Positions 1-5,827 of a DNA stretch of 7,920 nt are shown piece by piece. Source of the stretch: a bacterium (GTDB lineage: Bacteria > Chloroflexota > Dormibacteria > UBA8260 > Bog-877); contig JAJYWM010000257.1 in NCBI GenBank assembly GCA_021791455.1, positions 1 through 7,920 of the forward strand. The letters run 5' to 3'. How positions within the stretch are numbered: position 1 is the stretch's first letter; the number at the start of each line of letters is the position of its first letter. A model generated the notes under the pieces. That model worked only from the letters and a program-made list of their open reading frames with translations, was not told the origin of the DNA and did no database searches. A program made the translations under genes and the position numbers.

Positions 1-446
1 TGGCCCGACAGGGCTCGCCGCCACCATGGCCACGGGCGGCTGATCGGGGCAAGGTCGTCGTGGACAGCGATTGCGTGTCCGACTCCCAGCCGTCCTGCGG
101 GCCCCGTGGGACCGGCTCCCCCGCGCCCTGGGCATGGTTGACACCGAGCAACCGGTCACCACGGTCGAGTTTGGGTGCGAAAGCAAAGTTGACCTCTTCC
201 TGGTGGGCGCCGGAAGGGCCAGTTCGGGGCGGCTCCCTCGGGACGGCCTGGCATCAGTGCAGCCCTTCGATCGAGTAGCCGAACGCTGCGGGTGCGAAGT
301 CGCCATAGGTCAGCCACAGTTGAAGGCTCGCCGGCGGGTCACCAATCTGGACCGGCACCGGGGCTAGGCGGGAGGCGTTGCCACCCGGGTTCCAGCCGGA
401 GGCAGGGGTGAGACCAAGCTGACCTTCCATCTCCCCGCGGGATGGG
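1..446. other. Left-edge region with no confidently identified gene
   Basis: All frames were read here. Plus frame 2 is open from the left edge to a TGA at 41-43 and could be the last few codons of a gene outside the window, but this cannot be shown. Two longer overlapping plus-strand ORFs (60-278 and 71-367) are rich in Arg, Pro, Gly and Ser, lack a convincing ribosome binding site and resemble no family I know. On the minus strand only the short ORF at 254-430 reads like protein. An imperfect hairpin (arms 427-435 and 439-445, with a two-base bulge) lies just past the 3' end of the tRNA at 447-522. It could end tRNA transcription, but no T-run follows it. Confidence 0.5.
254..430 (-). CDS. 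Possible small hypothetical protein (58 aa)
   Basis: I do not recognise this ORF. It starts at ATG 430-428, 17 bases past the encoded CCA of the neighbouring tRNA, and ends at TGA 256-254. The C-terminal half reads like real protein: LQLWLTYGDFAPAAFGYSIE near the end is aromatic-rich and not low-complexity, unlike the ORFs on the opposite strand. The third codon position is G or C in roughly three quarters of codons, which looks lower than in the panB or rpsA genes. The purine-rich stretch before the ATG abuts it with no spacer, so the start is weak, and the N-terminal codons overlap a hairpin. It may be a small gene, the remnant of a longer gene cut off by the tRNA pair, or chance. Confidence 0.22.
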   Translation of the reverse strand: MEGQLGLTPASGWNPGGNASRLAPVPVQIGDPPASLQLWLTYGDFAPAAFGYSIEGLH

Positions 447-522
447 TGGTGGCGGTACCTGGATTCGAACCAGGGACAACTCGGTTATGAGCCGAGCGCT
501 CTAACCCCTGAGCTATACCGCC
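447..522 (-). tRNA. tRNA with CAU anticodon (elongator Met, or Ile2)
   Basis: A full 76-base cloverleaf reads on the minus strand. It has a 7-bp acceptor stem (GGCGGTA with TACCGCC), a 4-bp D stem (GCTC/GAGC), a 5-bp anticodon stem (CTCGG/CCGAG) with loop CTCATAA, a 5-base variable loop, and a T arm CCTGG-TTCGAAT-CCAGG. The discriminator is A and the 3' CCA is encoded at 447-449. Position 1 pairs with 72 and D-stem pair 11:24 is C:G, so it is not an initiator. A CAU anticodon is shared by elongator Met and by tRNA-Ile2, whose C34 is changed to lysidine by TilS. The sequence alone does not separate them; GC pairs at 4:69 and 5:68 are compatible with a TilS substrate. It lies 29 bases downstream of the initiator tRNA and is probably cotranscribed with it. 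Confidence 0.95.
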
Positions 523-551
523 TGATGCCTGCGGCGCTCAGTCGGAGAGCG

Positions 552-623
552 TTGCGGCGCCAAGATTCGAACTTGGGACCTTCGGGTTATGAGCCCGACG
601 AGCTGCCACTGCTCCACGCCGCC
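552..623 (-). tRNA. Initiator tRNA-fMet (CAU)
   Basis: The minus strand gives a 72-base cloverleaf with the hallmarks of the bacterial initiator. Positions 1 and 72 do not pair (here G1 opposite A72). The D stem GAGC/GCTC carries A11:U24. The anticodon stem TCGGG/CCCGA has three consecutive GC pairs next to the loop CTCATAA. The T arm is CCAAG-TTCGAAT-CTTGG and the discriminator is A. The D loop is short (7 bases). No CCA is encoded: the bases after the discriminator read CGC, so the nucleotidyltransferase must add the 3' end, unlike the neighbouring tRNA. The mismatch is usually C1-A72, so G1-A72 is a mild departure. Formyl-Met-tRNA made from this RNA starts translation. Confidence 0.96.
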
Positions 624-628
624 AGTGG

Positions 629-657
629 ATTGTAGCCGACCCGGTGGCTCCCGTCAA
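629..657 (-). promoter_or_regulatory. Sigma70-type promoter of the tRNA pair
   Basis: Read on the minus strand, a -35 box TTGACG (657-652) is followed by exactly 17 bases and a -10 box TACAAT (634-629). Only five bases separate the -10 box from the first base of the initiator tRNA at 623, so the predicted start site falls at about 623-622, on or inside the mature tRNA 5' end. The boxes are the best promoter match seen in the window, fitting for a tRNA transcription unit. Confidence 0.8.
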
Positions 658-781
658 AGAGCAGATCGAATCCGCCAAAACCGAGCGTGGCGGCGCCCGC
701 GATCCCGCCGTGGGACCCAGCTCTCCCAGGTCTCCGACCTGACGTCTCATCTCGGCTGGCGGTCGAGCATCCGCTTGCGGA

Positions 782-787
782 TAGAAT
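782..787 (+). promoter_or_regulatory. -10-like box before ftsH, leaderless arrangement
   Basis: TAGAAT ends seven bases before the preferred ftsH ATG at 795, which would put the transcript start at or one base before the initiation codon. No Shine-Dalgarno sequence is visible upstream of that ATG, which fits a leaderless mRNA. No convincing -35 box is seen at the expected distance, so the promoter call is tentative. Confidence 0.4.
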
Positions 788-794
788 CTCAGCA

Positions 795-2684
795 ATGCCA
801 AGACAGCGTCGCGCCGTGGCGTATGTGGTGATCTTCGCCGCCATCTTGGCGATCGCTCTGATCGCCTGGCGCATGGCTCCTGGTCCCACCATCCCCTCAG
901 CACCGACCGGTGAGTTGCAACAGGCCCTGCAGAACTACCAGCTGCAGAAGGAGGGGAAGCCCCTGCCGGCTTCAGCGGTCATAATCAGCTCCGCCCCCAA
1001 CCACCGCGCTCAGATTCTGAATCAGAGCTCCCCGGTGGACTGGTGGACCACCACCGGCAAGGAATACCAGACGGTGGTAGACGGCACCGACACGATGACC
1101 TTCTTCGATCATTACGGGTTCACCAACTACAACGAGCAAAATGCGAACAACAACGTGTTCCTGATCGACTTCCTGCCCCAGATCGTGATCGTCCTGGTGA
1201 TCATCGGCTTCCTCTGGTTCATGATGCGTCAGAGCCAGAATGGCAACAGCCAGGCTATGTCCTTCGGGCGCAGTCGGGCCCGCATGGTGGCCGGCGACAA
1301 GCCTCAGGTGACGTTTGCCGATGTGGCGGGGGTGGACGAGGCCAAGCAGGAGCTGGGTGAGATCGTCGAATTCCTCAAATACCCTGACCGCTTCACCTCG
1401 CTGGGGGCTCGCATTCCCAAGGGGGTTCTCATGGTAGGCCCTCCCGGGGCGGGAAAGACGCTCCTCAGCAAGGCGGTGGCCGGGGAAGCCGGCGTCCCCT
1501 TCTTCAGCATCTCCGGTTCGGAGTTCGTGGAGATGTTCGTGGGGGTCGGTGCCTCGCGAGTTCGGGACCTCTTCGACCAAGCGAAGAAGAACAGCCCATG
1601 CATCGTCTTTGTGGATGAGATCGACGCCGTCGGCCGGCAGCGGGGCGCCGGCCTCGGTGGTGGGCACGACGAACGTGAGCAGACCCTCAACCAGCTCTTG
1701 GTGGAGATGGATGGGTTCGAGACCAACACCCACGTGATCGTGATCGCCGCCACCAACCGCCCCGATGTGCTGGACCCGGCGCTCCTCCGTCCCGGCCGGT
1801 TCGACCGGCACGTGACCCTGGACAGCCCTGACATCAGGGGGCGGGAGGCGATCCTCAAGGTGCATGCTCGCAACAAGCCGTTGGACACCGAGGTGGATCT
1901 CACCGTGCTGGCGCGGCAGACCGTCGGGTTCAGCGGAGCCGATCTGGCCAACCTCATCAACGAGGCGGCCATCCTCTCCGCGCGGCAGAACCAGAAGGTC
2001 ATTGGGATGAAGCAGCTCGAGGAGGCCATCGCCCGGGTCATCGCCGGGCCGGAGCGGAAGTCGCGGCGGATCTCCGACGAGGAGAAGCTTGTGATCGCCT
2101 ATCACGAGATGGGACACGCTCTGGTGATGCGCAGCTTGCCCCACTGCGACCCACCCTACAAGATCAGCATCGTGAGCCGGGGAATGGCACTCGGGTGGAC
2201 CATGCAGCTTCCAGAGCACGACAAGGTCCTGGTCAGCAAGTCCGAACTCACAGATCAGTTGGCGGGGATGCTCGGTGGCCGGGTGGCGGAGGAGATCCTG
2301 CTCGGGGACGCCAACATCACCACCGGTGCGTCCGACGACATCGGCAAGGCCACCAAACTCGCCCGCCGAATGGTGACCGAGTGGGGCATGAGCGAGAAGC
2401 TCGGTCCTCTGGCCTTCGGGACCAAGGAGGAGCTGGTATTTCTGGGACGCGACCTGGGGGAACATCGCAACTACTCCGAGGAGGTCGCGGGTGAGATCGA
2501 CCAGGAGGTCCACTCGCTGGTTGACAACGCTTACCTCACCGCCAAGAAGGTACTGACCCTGCGCCGCGGCACCCTGCAGGCGCTGGCTTCCCACCTGATC
2601 GAGGTCGAGTCGATGGATCGCGCCGAGATGGACGAGCTGATCCAACAGGTCGAGGAGGGGACCCCCCAAGCCGCTGGGATGTAG
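795..2684 (+). CDS. ftsH: ATP-dependent zinc metalloprotease FtsH
   Basis: FtsH is a membrane-anchored hexameric AAA+ protease that degrades misassembled membrane proteins and some regulators. The 629-aa product is of usual family length. An N-terminal membrane segment (about 8-26) is followed by an extracytoplasmic region and a second segment (about 125-144). The AAA module has Walker A GPPGAGKT (215-222), pore motif FVG (248-250), Walker B ending DE (274-275) and the second region of homology with arginine fingers R332 and R335. The protease domain has zinc motif HEMGH (437-441) with catalytic E438, and a third-ligand Asp in GASDD (511-515). The usual form is HEAGH; the Met is a minor variant that keeps HExxH. 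I chose ATG 795 because it puts the membrane segment at the N-terminus. An in-frame ATG at 687 would add 36 Pro/Arg-rich residues and start close to the divergent tRNA promoter. Confidence 0.97.
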   Translation: MPRQRRAVAYVVIFAAILAIALIAWRMAPGPTIPSAPTGELQQALQNYQLQKEGKPLPASAVIISSAPNHRAQILNQSSPVDWWTTTGKEYQTVVDGTDTMTFFDHYGFTNYNEQNANNNVFLIDFLPQIVIVLVIIGFLWFMMRQSQNGNSQAMSFGRSRARMVAGDKPQVTFADVAGVDEAKQELGEIVEFLKYPDRFTSLGARIPKGVLMVGPPGAGKTLLSKAVAGEAGVPFFSISGSEFVEMFVGVGASRVRDLFDQAKKNSPCIVFVDEIDAVGRQRGAGLGGGHDEREQTLNQLLVEMDGFETNTHVIVIAATNRPDVLDPALLRPGRFDRHVTLDSPDIRGREAILKVHARNKPLDTEVDLTVLARQTVGFSGADLANLINEAAILSARQNQKVIGMKQLEEAIARVIAGPERKSRRISDEEKLVIAYHEMGHALVMRSLPHCDPPYKISIVSRGMALGWTMQLPEHDKVLVSKSELTDQLAGMLGGRVAEEILLGDANITTGASDDIGKATKLARRMVTEWGMSEKLGPLAFGTKEELVFLGRDLGEHRNYSEEVAGEIDQEVHSLVDNAYLTAKKVLTLRRGTLQALASHLIEVESMDRAEMDELIQQVEEGTPQAAGM

Positions 2685-2718
2685 CGCCACCGGGCGCCTT
2701 CCAGAAGACCGCTTCGCG

Positions 2719-2745
2719 TATCATGGCCCAAGCTCTAAGTTGGGC
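2719..2745 (+). promoter_or_regulatory. Possible promoter and leader hairpin of the pan operon
   Basis: In the gap after ftsH, a -10-like TATCAT (2719-2724) precedes an inverted repeat GCCCAA (2726-2731) and TTGGGC (2740-2745) with an 8-base loop. The hairpin could instead end ftsH transcription, but the following TTGTCC is a poor T-run. No good -35 box is seen. The downstream operon may also be read through from ftsH. Confidence 0.22.
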
Positions 2746-2773
2746 TTGTCCGCAATCCGCTTGGATCCCTGAG

Positions 2774-3625
2774 GTGACCGAGACGGAATCAGGAACAGCT
2801 GTGGTTGGCGCCGGCCGGATGGGTACAGCTCTGGCCATACGCCTGGCTCAAGGTGGCCACCGGATCGGGGCGGTGGCTTCCAGAACGCCCGCCTCCGCGG
2901 AACGTCTCGCCCTGGCGACCGGGGCAGTACGGGTTACGAGCCCGGCGACGGCCGCGCTCTCCTGCAGGGTCACGCTCATCACCGTCCCGGACTCGCAGAT
3001 AGCAGGGGTAGCGGCGGCCGTCGCTGAGGCGGGGGCCCCCGACGGGCTCAGCGGGCACGTGATCGCCCACTGCGCCGGGAGTCTGGGGATGGACCCGCTG
3101 CGAGCCTGTGCCCTGGCTGGGGCGGCCGTCGCGGTGCTCCACCCGCTGGCCCCGGTCCCGGACGGCGACCCCGTCAGCCTCGAGGGCGCCTTCGCGACCC
3201 TTGAGGCTGACGCGGAGGCGGCGGAGCCGATGTCTGAACTGTGCCGATGGCTCGGGCTGGGGATCATCCCCTGGGGGGGATGGGACCGCGGCCTCTACCA
3301 CGCGGCCGCGGTTCTGGCGGGGGTCTTGCCGGCAGCCATTGAGGGGGTGGCGGAGCGCGCGGCCCTGGCCAACGGTATGGGGGAGGCACTGCAGGACGGC
3401 CTGAGGCAGCTTTTCTACCTGGCGGCCACCAATGTGCGCCGGTTGGGGCCGGTGGCCGGTTTGAGCGGTCCGACGACGCGCTCCGACTGGCAGACGACCG
3501 CAGCTCACAGACGTGCCCTGGGGACCATCGACCCCAGATTGGCAGAGCTGCTCGACCTGACGCTGAGCCTTGCCCCGTCGGCAAGTGAGACCCGAAGTAC
3601 CCCTGGAGGTGGCGAGGATGAGTGA
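2774..3625 (+). CDS. Rossmann-like, DUF2520-domain protein (putative dehydrogenase)
   Basis: This 283-aa protein matches the two-part layout of DUF2520 proteins. An N-terminal NAD(P)-binding fold carries the glycine motif GAGRMG (12-17), then TVPDSQI (70-76), HCAGSLG (99-105) and LHPLAPVPDG (122-131). A helical C-terminal domain has YHAAAVLAG (175-183), GPTTRSDWQT (232-241) and AAHRRAL (243-249). In many relatives the helical motif has Asn where this one has Gly (A-G-V), and the later motif reads ARGD rather than TRSD; I state both from memory. The family's reaction is not firmly known to me; the fold resembles ketopantoate and other 2-hydroxyacid dehydrogenases. Its last codons overlap panB by 8 bases (ATGAGTGA), and a relative (Rv3603c) sits before panC in Mycobacterium tuberculosis, so a role in pantothenate synthesis is plausible. 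GTG 2774 is chosen since the glycine motif then lies near the N-terminus; ATG 2723 is possible. Neither has a clear ribosome binding site. Confidence 0.88.
   Translation: MTETESGTAVVGAGRMGTALAIRLAQGGHRIGAVASRTPASAERLALATGAVRVTSPATAALSCRVTLITVPDSQIAGVAAAVAEAGAPDGLSGHVIAHCAGSLGMDPLRACALAGAAVAVLHPLAPVPDGDPVSLEGAFATLEADAEAAEPMSELCRWLGLGIIPWGGWDRGLYHAAAVLAGVLPAAIEGVAERAALANGMGEALQDGLRQLFYLAATNVRRLGPVAGLSGPTTRSDWQTTAAHRRALGTIDPRLAELLDLTLSLAPSASETRSTPGGGEDE
3605..3610 (+). promoter_or_regulatory. Ribosome binding site of panB
   Basis: GGAGGT lies seven bases before ATG 3618, inside the end of the DUF2520 gene. It decides the panB start in favour of 3618 over the upstream in-frame ATG at 3570. Confidence 0.8.
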
Positions 3626-4454
3626 AGTGACGCCCAGGCCGGTGCAGGTGACCGACCTGGCCCGGTGGAAGAGGGAGGGCAGGCGGTTCGCCATGCTGAC
3701 CGCCTACGACTACACCACGGCGCTGCTGTTGGACGAAGCCGAGATCCCGGTCCTGCTTGTGGGTGACTCCATGGGCGGGACCATGCTCGGATACCAACTC
3801 CGCGACGGAGGCCCTGACACCCTGCCGGTCACCATGGACGAGATGATCTCTCATGCCGCGGCGGTCGCCAGGGGCACCCGCCGGGCACTCGTCGTGGGCG
3901 ATCTTCCTTTCCTCTCCTATCACCTGGGCTTGGACCAGGCCACCAACGCGGCCGGGCGGCTGCTCAAGGAGGCGCGGGTGCAGGCGGTGAAGCTGGAGGG
4001 CGGCGGCGCGATGCTGGAGGTGGTGCGACACTTGGTGGAGCGCGGGATTCCCGTGATGGGACATCTGGGGCTCACCCCCCAGAGGGTTCACGCGATGGGA
4101 GGCCTGCGGCGCGTTCAGGGCAGGGGGCAGGATGCGGCCTCCAGGCTGCGTTCCGATCTCCAAGGCCTCCAGGAGGCAGGTGCCTTCGCGGTGGTCCTGG
4201 AGGGGATACCAAGCGCTCTAGGCAAGGAGCTCACCGACTCCGCGGAGATTCCCACGATAGGAATCGGTGCCGGCCCGGACTGCGATGGTCAGGTGCTGGT
4301 GGTCCACGACATGCTCGGACTGACGACCGGGCCGACTCCCAAATTCGTCCGTCGCTTCGCAGAGCTGGGAGCAGCGACCGTCACTGCTGCCGTGGAGTTT
4401 CGCCGCGCGGTCGAGGATGGCACCTACCCGGATTCAGACCACAGCTATGCCTGA
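3618..4454 (+). CDS. panB: 3-methyl-2-oxobutanoate hydroxymethyltransferase PanB
   Basis: PanB transfers a hydroxymethyl group from 5,10-methylenetetrahydrofolate to 2-oxoisovalerate, giving ketopantoate, the first committed step to pantothenate. The 278-aa product covers the whole family (E. coli PanB is about 264 aa) with TIM-barrel motifs in order: LTAYDY (27-32), VGDSMGG (48-54), GDLPF (94-98), KLEGG (125-129), GHLGLTPQ (148-155), VQGRG (166-170), VLEGIP (193-198), IGIGAG (214-219) and PKF (241-243). Metal- and substrate-binding residues of the family are present: D50-S51, D95, K125, E127 and the catalytic Glu equivalent at E195. It starts inside the DUF2520 gene and overlaps panC by 8 bases (ATGCCTGA), so the three are very likely translationally coupled. 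In E. coli this enzyme is cytoplasmic and decameric. Confidence 0.97.
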   Translation: MSEVTPRPVQVTDLARWKREGRRFAMLTAYDYTTALLLDEAEIPVLLVGDSMGGTMLGYQLRDGGPDTLPVTMDEMISHAAAVARGTRRALVVGDLPFLSYHLGLDQATNAAGRLLKEARVQAVKLEGGGAMLEVVRHLVERGIPVMGHLGLTPQRVHAMGGLRRVQGRGQDAASRLRSDLQGLQEAGAFAVVLEGIPSALGKELTDSAEIPTIGIGAGPDCDGQVLVVHDMLGLTTGPTPKFVRRFAELGAATVTAAVEFRRAVEDGTYPDSDHSYA

Positions 4455-5343
4455 AGGGCCCGCCGCCGCAGCCGGGGCCCAACCCGTGGTCGTGGGCGAT
4501 CCGGCTCAACTCCGCGCGATCACCCACACCTGGCGTTGCCAGGGCGCCAGGATCGGCCTCGTGCCCACCATGGGAGCTATCCACGAGGGCCACCTCTCCT
4601 TGGTCGCGGCAGCTCGCGGTCAGTGCCAGAAGGTGATTGTCTCCACATTCGTCAACCCGCTCCAGTTCGGCCCCGGAGAGGACTTCACTCGGTATCCAAG
4701 GAGGCCGGACCAGGACCGGGAGCTGCTCCGCCGGGCGGGAGTCGATGCGATCTATGCTCCGTCTCAGGACTCCCTCTACCCCCCATCTTTCGCCACTAAA
4801 GTCACGGTCGACATGGAGGGGCTCAGCCGCTTCGAGGGAGCAGCCAGGCCGGGCCACTTCCAGGGGGTGGCAACCGTGGTGGCCAAGCTCTTTGGCGCTG
4901 TCGGACCATGCCTGGCCTTCTTCGGTGAAAAGGACGCTCAGCAGGTGGCCCTGGTGAGGCGACTGGCCGCTGACCTTGACCAGCGGGTCGAGTTGCACGA
5001 GTGTCCCACGGTGCGGGAAGCGGACGGGCTCGCGATGAGCTCCCGCAATGAGTACCTGGGGGAGGAGGCGCGTCGCTCGGCGGTCGGGCTCAGCGGGTGG
5101 TTGCGCCTGGCCCAGCAGCTATTCCGGGGTGGCGAGCGGCGAGCGACTGCCTATAGGAAGCTGGCCGAGGCAACTGTCGCCCGAGACCCTGGCGTGACCC
5201 TGGAATATGCCGACGTGGTGGACCCGAGCGACTTCTCCGCCATAGACACCGTCGACCAGGGCTCCCGCCTCCTGATCGCCGCACGGGTGGGAGGGGTTCG
5301 CCTCATCGACACAGCCCTGCTGGGATCAGCCTCCCTCGACTGA
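4447..5343 (+). CDS. panC: Pantothenate synthetase (pantoate-beta-alanine ligase) PanC
   Basis: PanC joins pantoate and beta-alanine at the cost of ATP (released as AMP and pyrophosphate), making pantothenate, the precursor of coenzyme A. The 298-aa product has the family's nucleotidyl-transferase fold with the HIGH-like PTMGAIHEGH (40-49), FVNPLQFGPGEDF (68-80) with pantoate-contacting Gln73, RPGHFQGV (134-141), FFGEKDAQQ (158-166) with K162 and Q166, and the KMSKS-like MSSRNEYL (197-204). All expected active-site residues are there. ATG 4447 is preferred since it overlaps the panB stop, in the same way that panB overlaps the gene before it; the in-frame ATG at 4417 would add 10 residues. 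Neither has a strong Shine-Dalgarno sequence, so translation probably depends on panB. The next gene is on the opposite strand, so the operon ends here without panD. Confidence 0.96.
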   Translation: MPEGPAAAAGAQPVVVGDPAQLRAITHTWRCQGARIGLVPTMGAIHEGHLSLVAAARGQCQKVIVSTFVNPLQFGPGEDFTRYPRRPDQDRELLRRAGVDAIYAPSQDSLYPPSFATKVTVDMEGLSRFEGAARPGHFQGVATVVAKLFGAVGPCLAFFGEKDAQQVALVRRLAADLDQRVELHECPTVREADGLAMSSRNEYLGEEARRSAVGLSGWLRLAQQLFRGGERRATAYRKLAEATVARDPGVTLEYADVVDPSDFSAIDTVDQGSRLLIAARVGGVRLIDTALLGSASLD

Positions 5344-5356
5344 CCATCCTGGGCTG

Positions 5357-5390
5357 TACCCGGCCCGGGCCCTGGTGCTTCATCCGGGTA
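5357..5390. terminator. Possible bidirectional terminator between convergent genes
   Basis: An inverted repeat TACCCGG (5357-5363) and CCGGGTA (5384-5390) spans the gap between the panC stop and the end of the convergent small gene; its right arm covers that gene's last codons. The loop holds the palindrome GGCCCGGGCC. There is no T-run on either side, so intrinsic termination is uncertain. Confidence 0.3.
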
Positions 5391-5574
5391 TGGAGAAACC
5401 AGCGCGGCGACTCTCCGCCTGGTCCCCGCTTCGCCTCACGATGTAGCGCATGCCCGAGGTCGTGAAGACCGCCTGCACCAGATCGAAGCCGTCCTCGCGA
5501 GAGAGGCGGTTCACCTCCTCCAAGCTGTCGAGCTCACGATATTCGTAGGCCTGGCGCGGGGGAACAGTTGCCAT
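5380..5574 (-). CDS. Small DUF4177-like protein (64 aa)
   Basis: The sequence pattern is that of small DUF4177-type proteins: an opening YEYREL strand (10-15), then LEEVNRLSREDGFDLVQ (18-34) corresponding to the family's LN-x-eGWELV core, then the hairpin MRYIVRR (42-48). The function of this family is unknown to me. The start is well supported: AAGGAG (minus strand, 5586-5581) lies six bases before ATG 5574-5572. The frame is also open upstream, and GTG 5661-5659 would give 93 residues whose added segment (NSPNNALAAKLVGIEQEVLE) also looks protein-like, so a longer product is possible. The gene converges on panC and diverges from rpsA. The C-terminal 14 residues are polar and look disordered. 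No signal peptide or membrane segment is seen. Confidence 0.75.
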   Translation of the reverse strand: MATVPPRQAYEYRELDSLEEVNRLSREDGFDLVQAVFTTSGMRYIVRRSGDQAESRRAGFSIPG

Positions 5575-5580
5575 GGGTTG

Positions 5581-5586
5581 CTCCTT
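5581..5586 (-). promoter_or_regulatory. Ribosome binding site of the DUF4177-like gene
   Basis: AAGGAG on the minus strand, six bases before ATG 5574. It is among the clearest Shine-Dalgarno sites in the window and is the main evidence that this short ORF is translated from 5574. Confidence 0.75.
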
Positions 5587-5714
5587 GCGATGAACTTGTT
5601 CGAGGACCTCTTGCTCGATCCCCACCAGTTTGGCAGCAAGGGCATTGTTGGGGCTGTTCACGGTAAGCTTGCCTTGGAGGATCGAGAGTCGCGGCCGGAT
5701 CTCAGGGCCCGCAC

Positions 5715-5723
5715 TGATATACT
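5715..5723 (+). promoter_or_regulatory. Extended -10 promoter of the S1 gene
   Basis: TGATATACT combines a TG extension with a TATACT hexamer (5718-5723). Transcription would start near 5730, leaving a leader of about 100 bases before ATG 5828. No good -35 box is visible at 17 bases, which an extended -10 can tolerate. A short hairpin (GTCGG 5748-5752 with CCGAC 5763-5767) lies in the leader, just before the GGAGGA at 5771-5776. Confidence 0.5.
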
Positions 5724-5827
5724 CTCGCCCGCACCTGAGCGCCTTGTGTCGGCGCCAACTTTCCGACTTCGGAGGATCCATTAGCCCGTTGGCCCAGCTT
5801 GTCACCGATGCGCCCGTCGAGGAGTTG

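Noticed and set aside
60..367. Plus-strand ORFs at 60-278 and 71-367
   Set aside because: They overlap in different frames, have no good ribosome binding site and have compositions typical of non-coding GC-rich DNA. The part of the second ORF after MVDTEQP looks slightly more protein-like but is not enough.
687..794. N-terminal extension of FtsH from ATG 687
   Set aside because: The added residues are Pro/Arg-rich and would precede the membrane anchor, and the likely -10 box lies within this stretch.
972..2690. 572-aa open frame on the minus strand across ftsH
   Set aside because: It is antisense to a complete, motif-perfect ftsH and is rich in His, Leu, Gly and Asp with no recognisable domain; long antisense frames are common in GC-rich genes.
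2789..4163. Minus-strand frames of about 300 aa (2789-3694 and 3264-4163)
   Set aside because: Both are antisense to the DUF2520 gene and panB, which have clear family motifs; the antisense products are Arg/Pro/Gly-rich.
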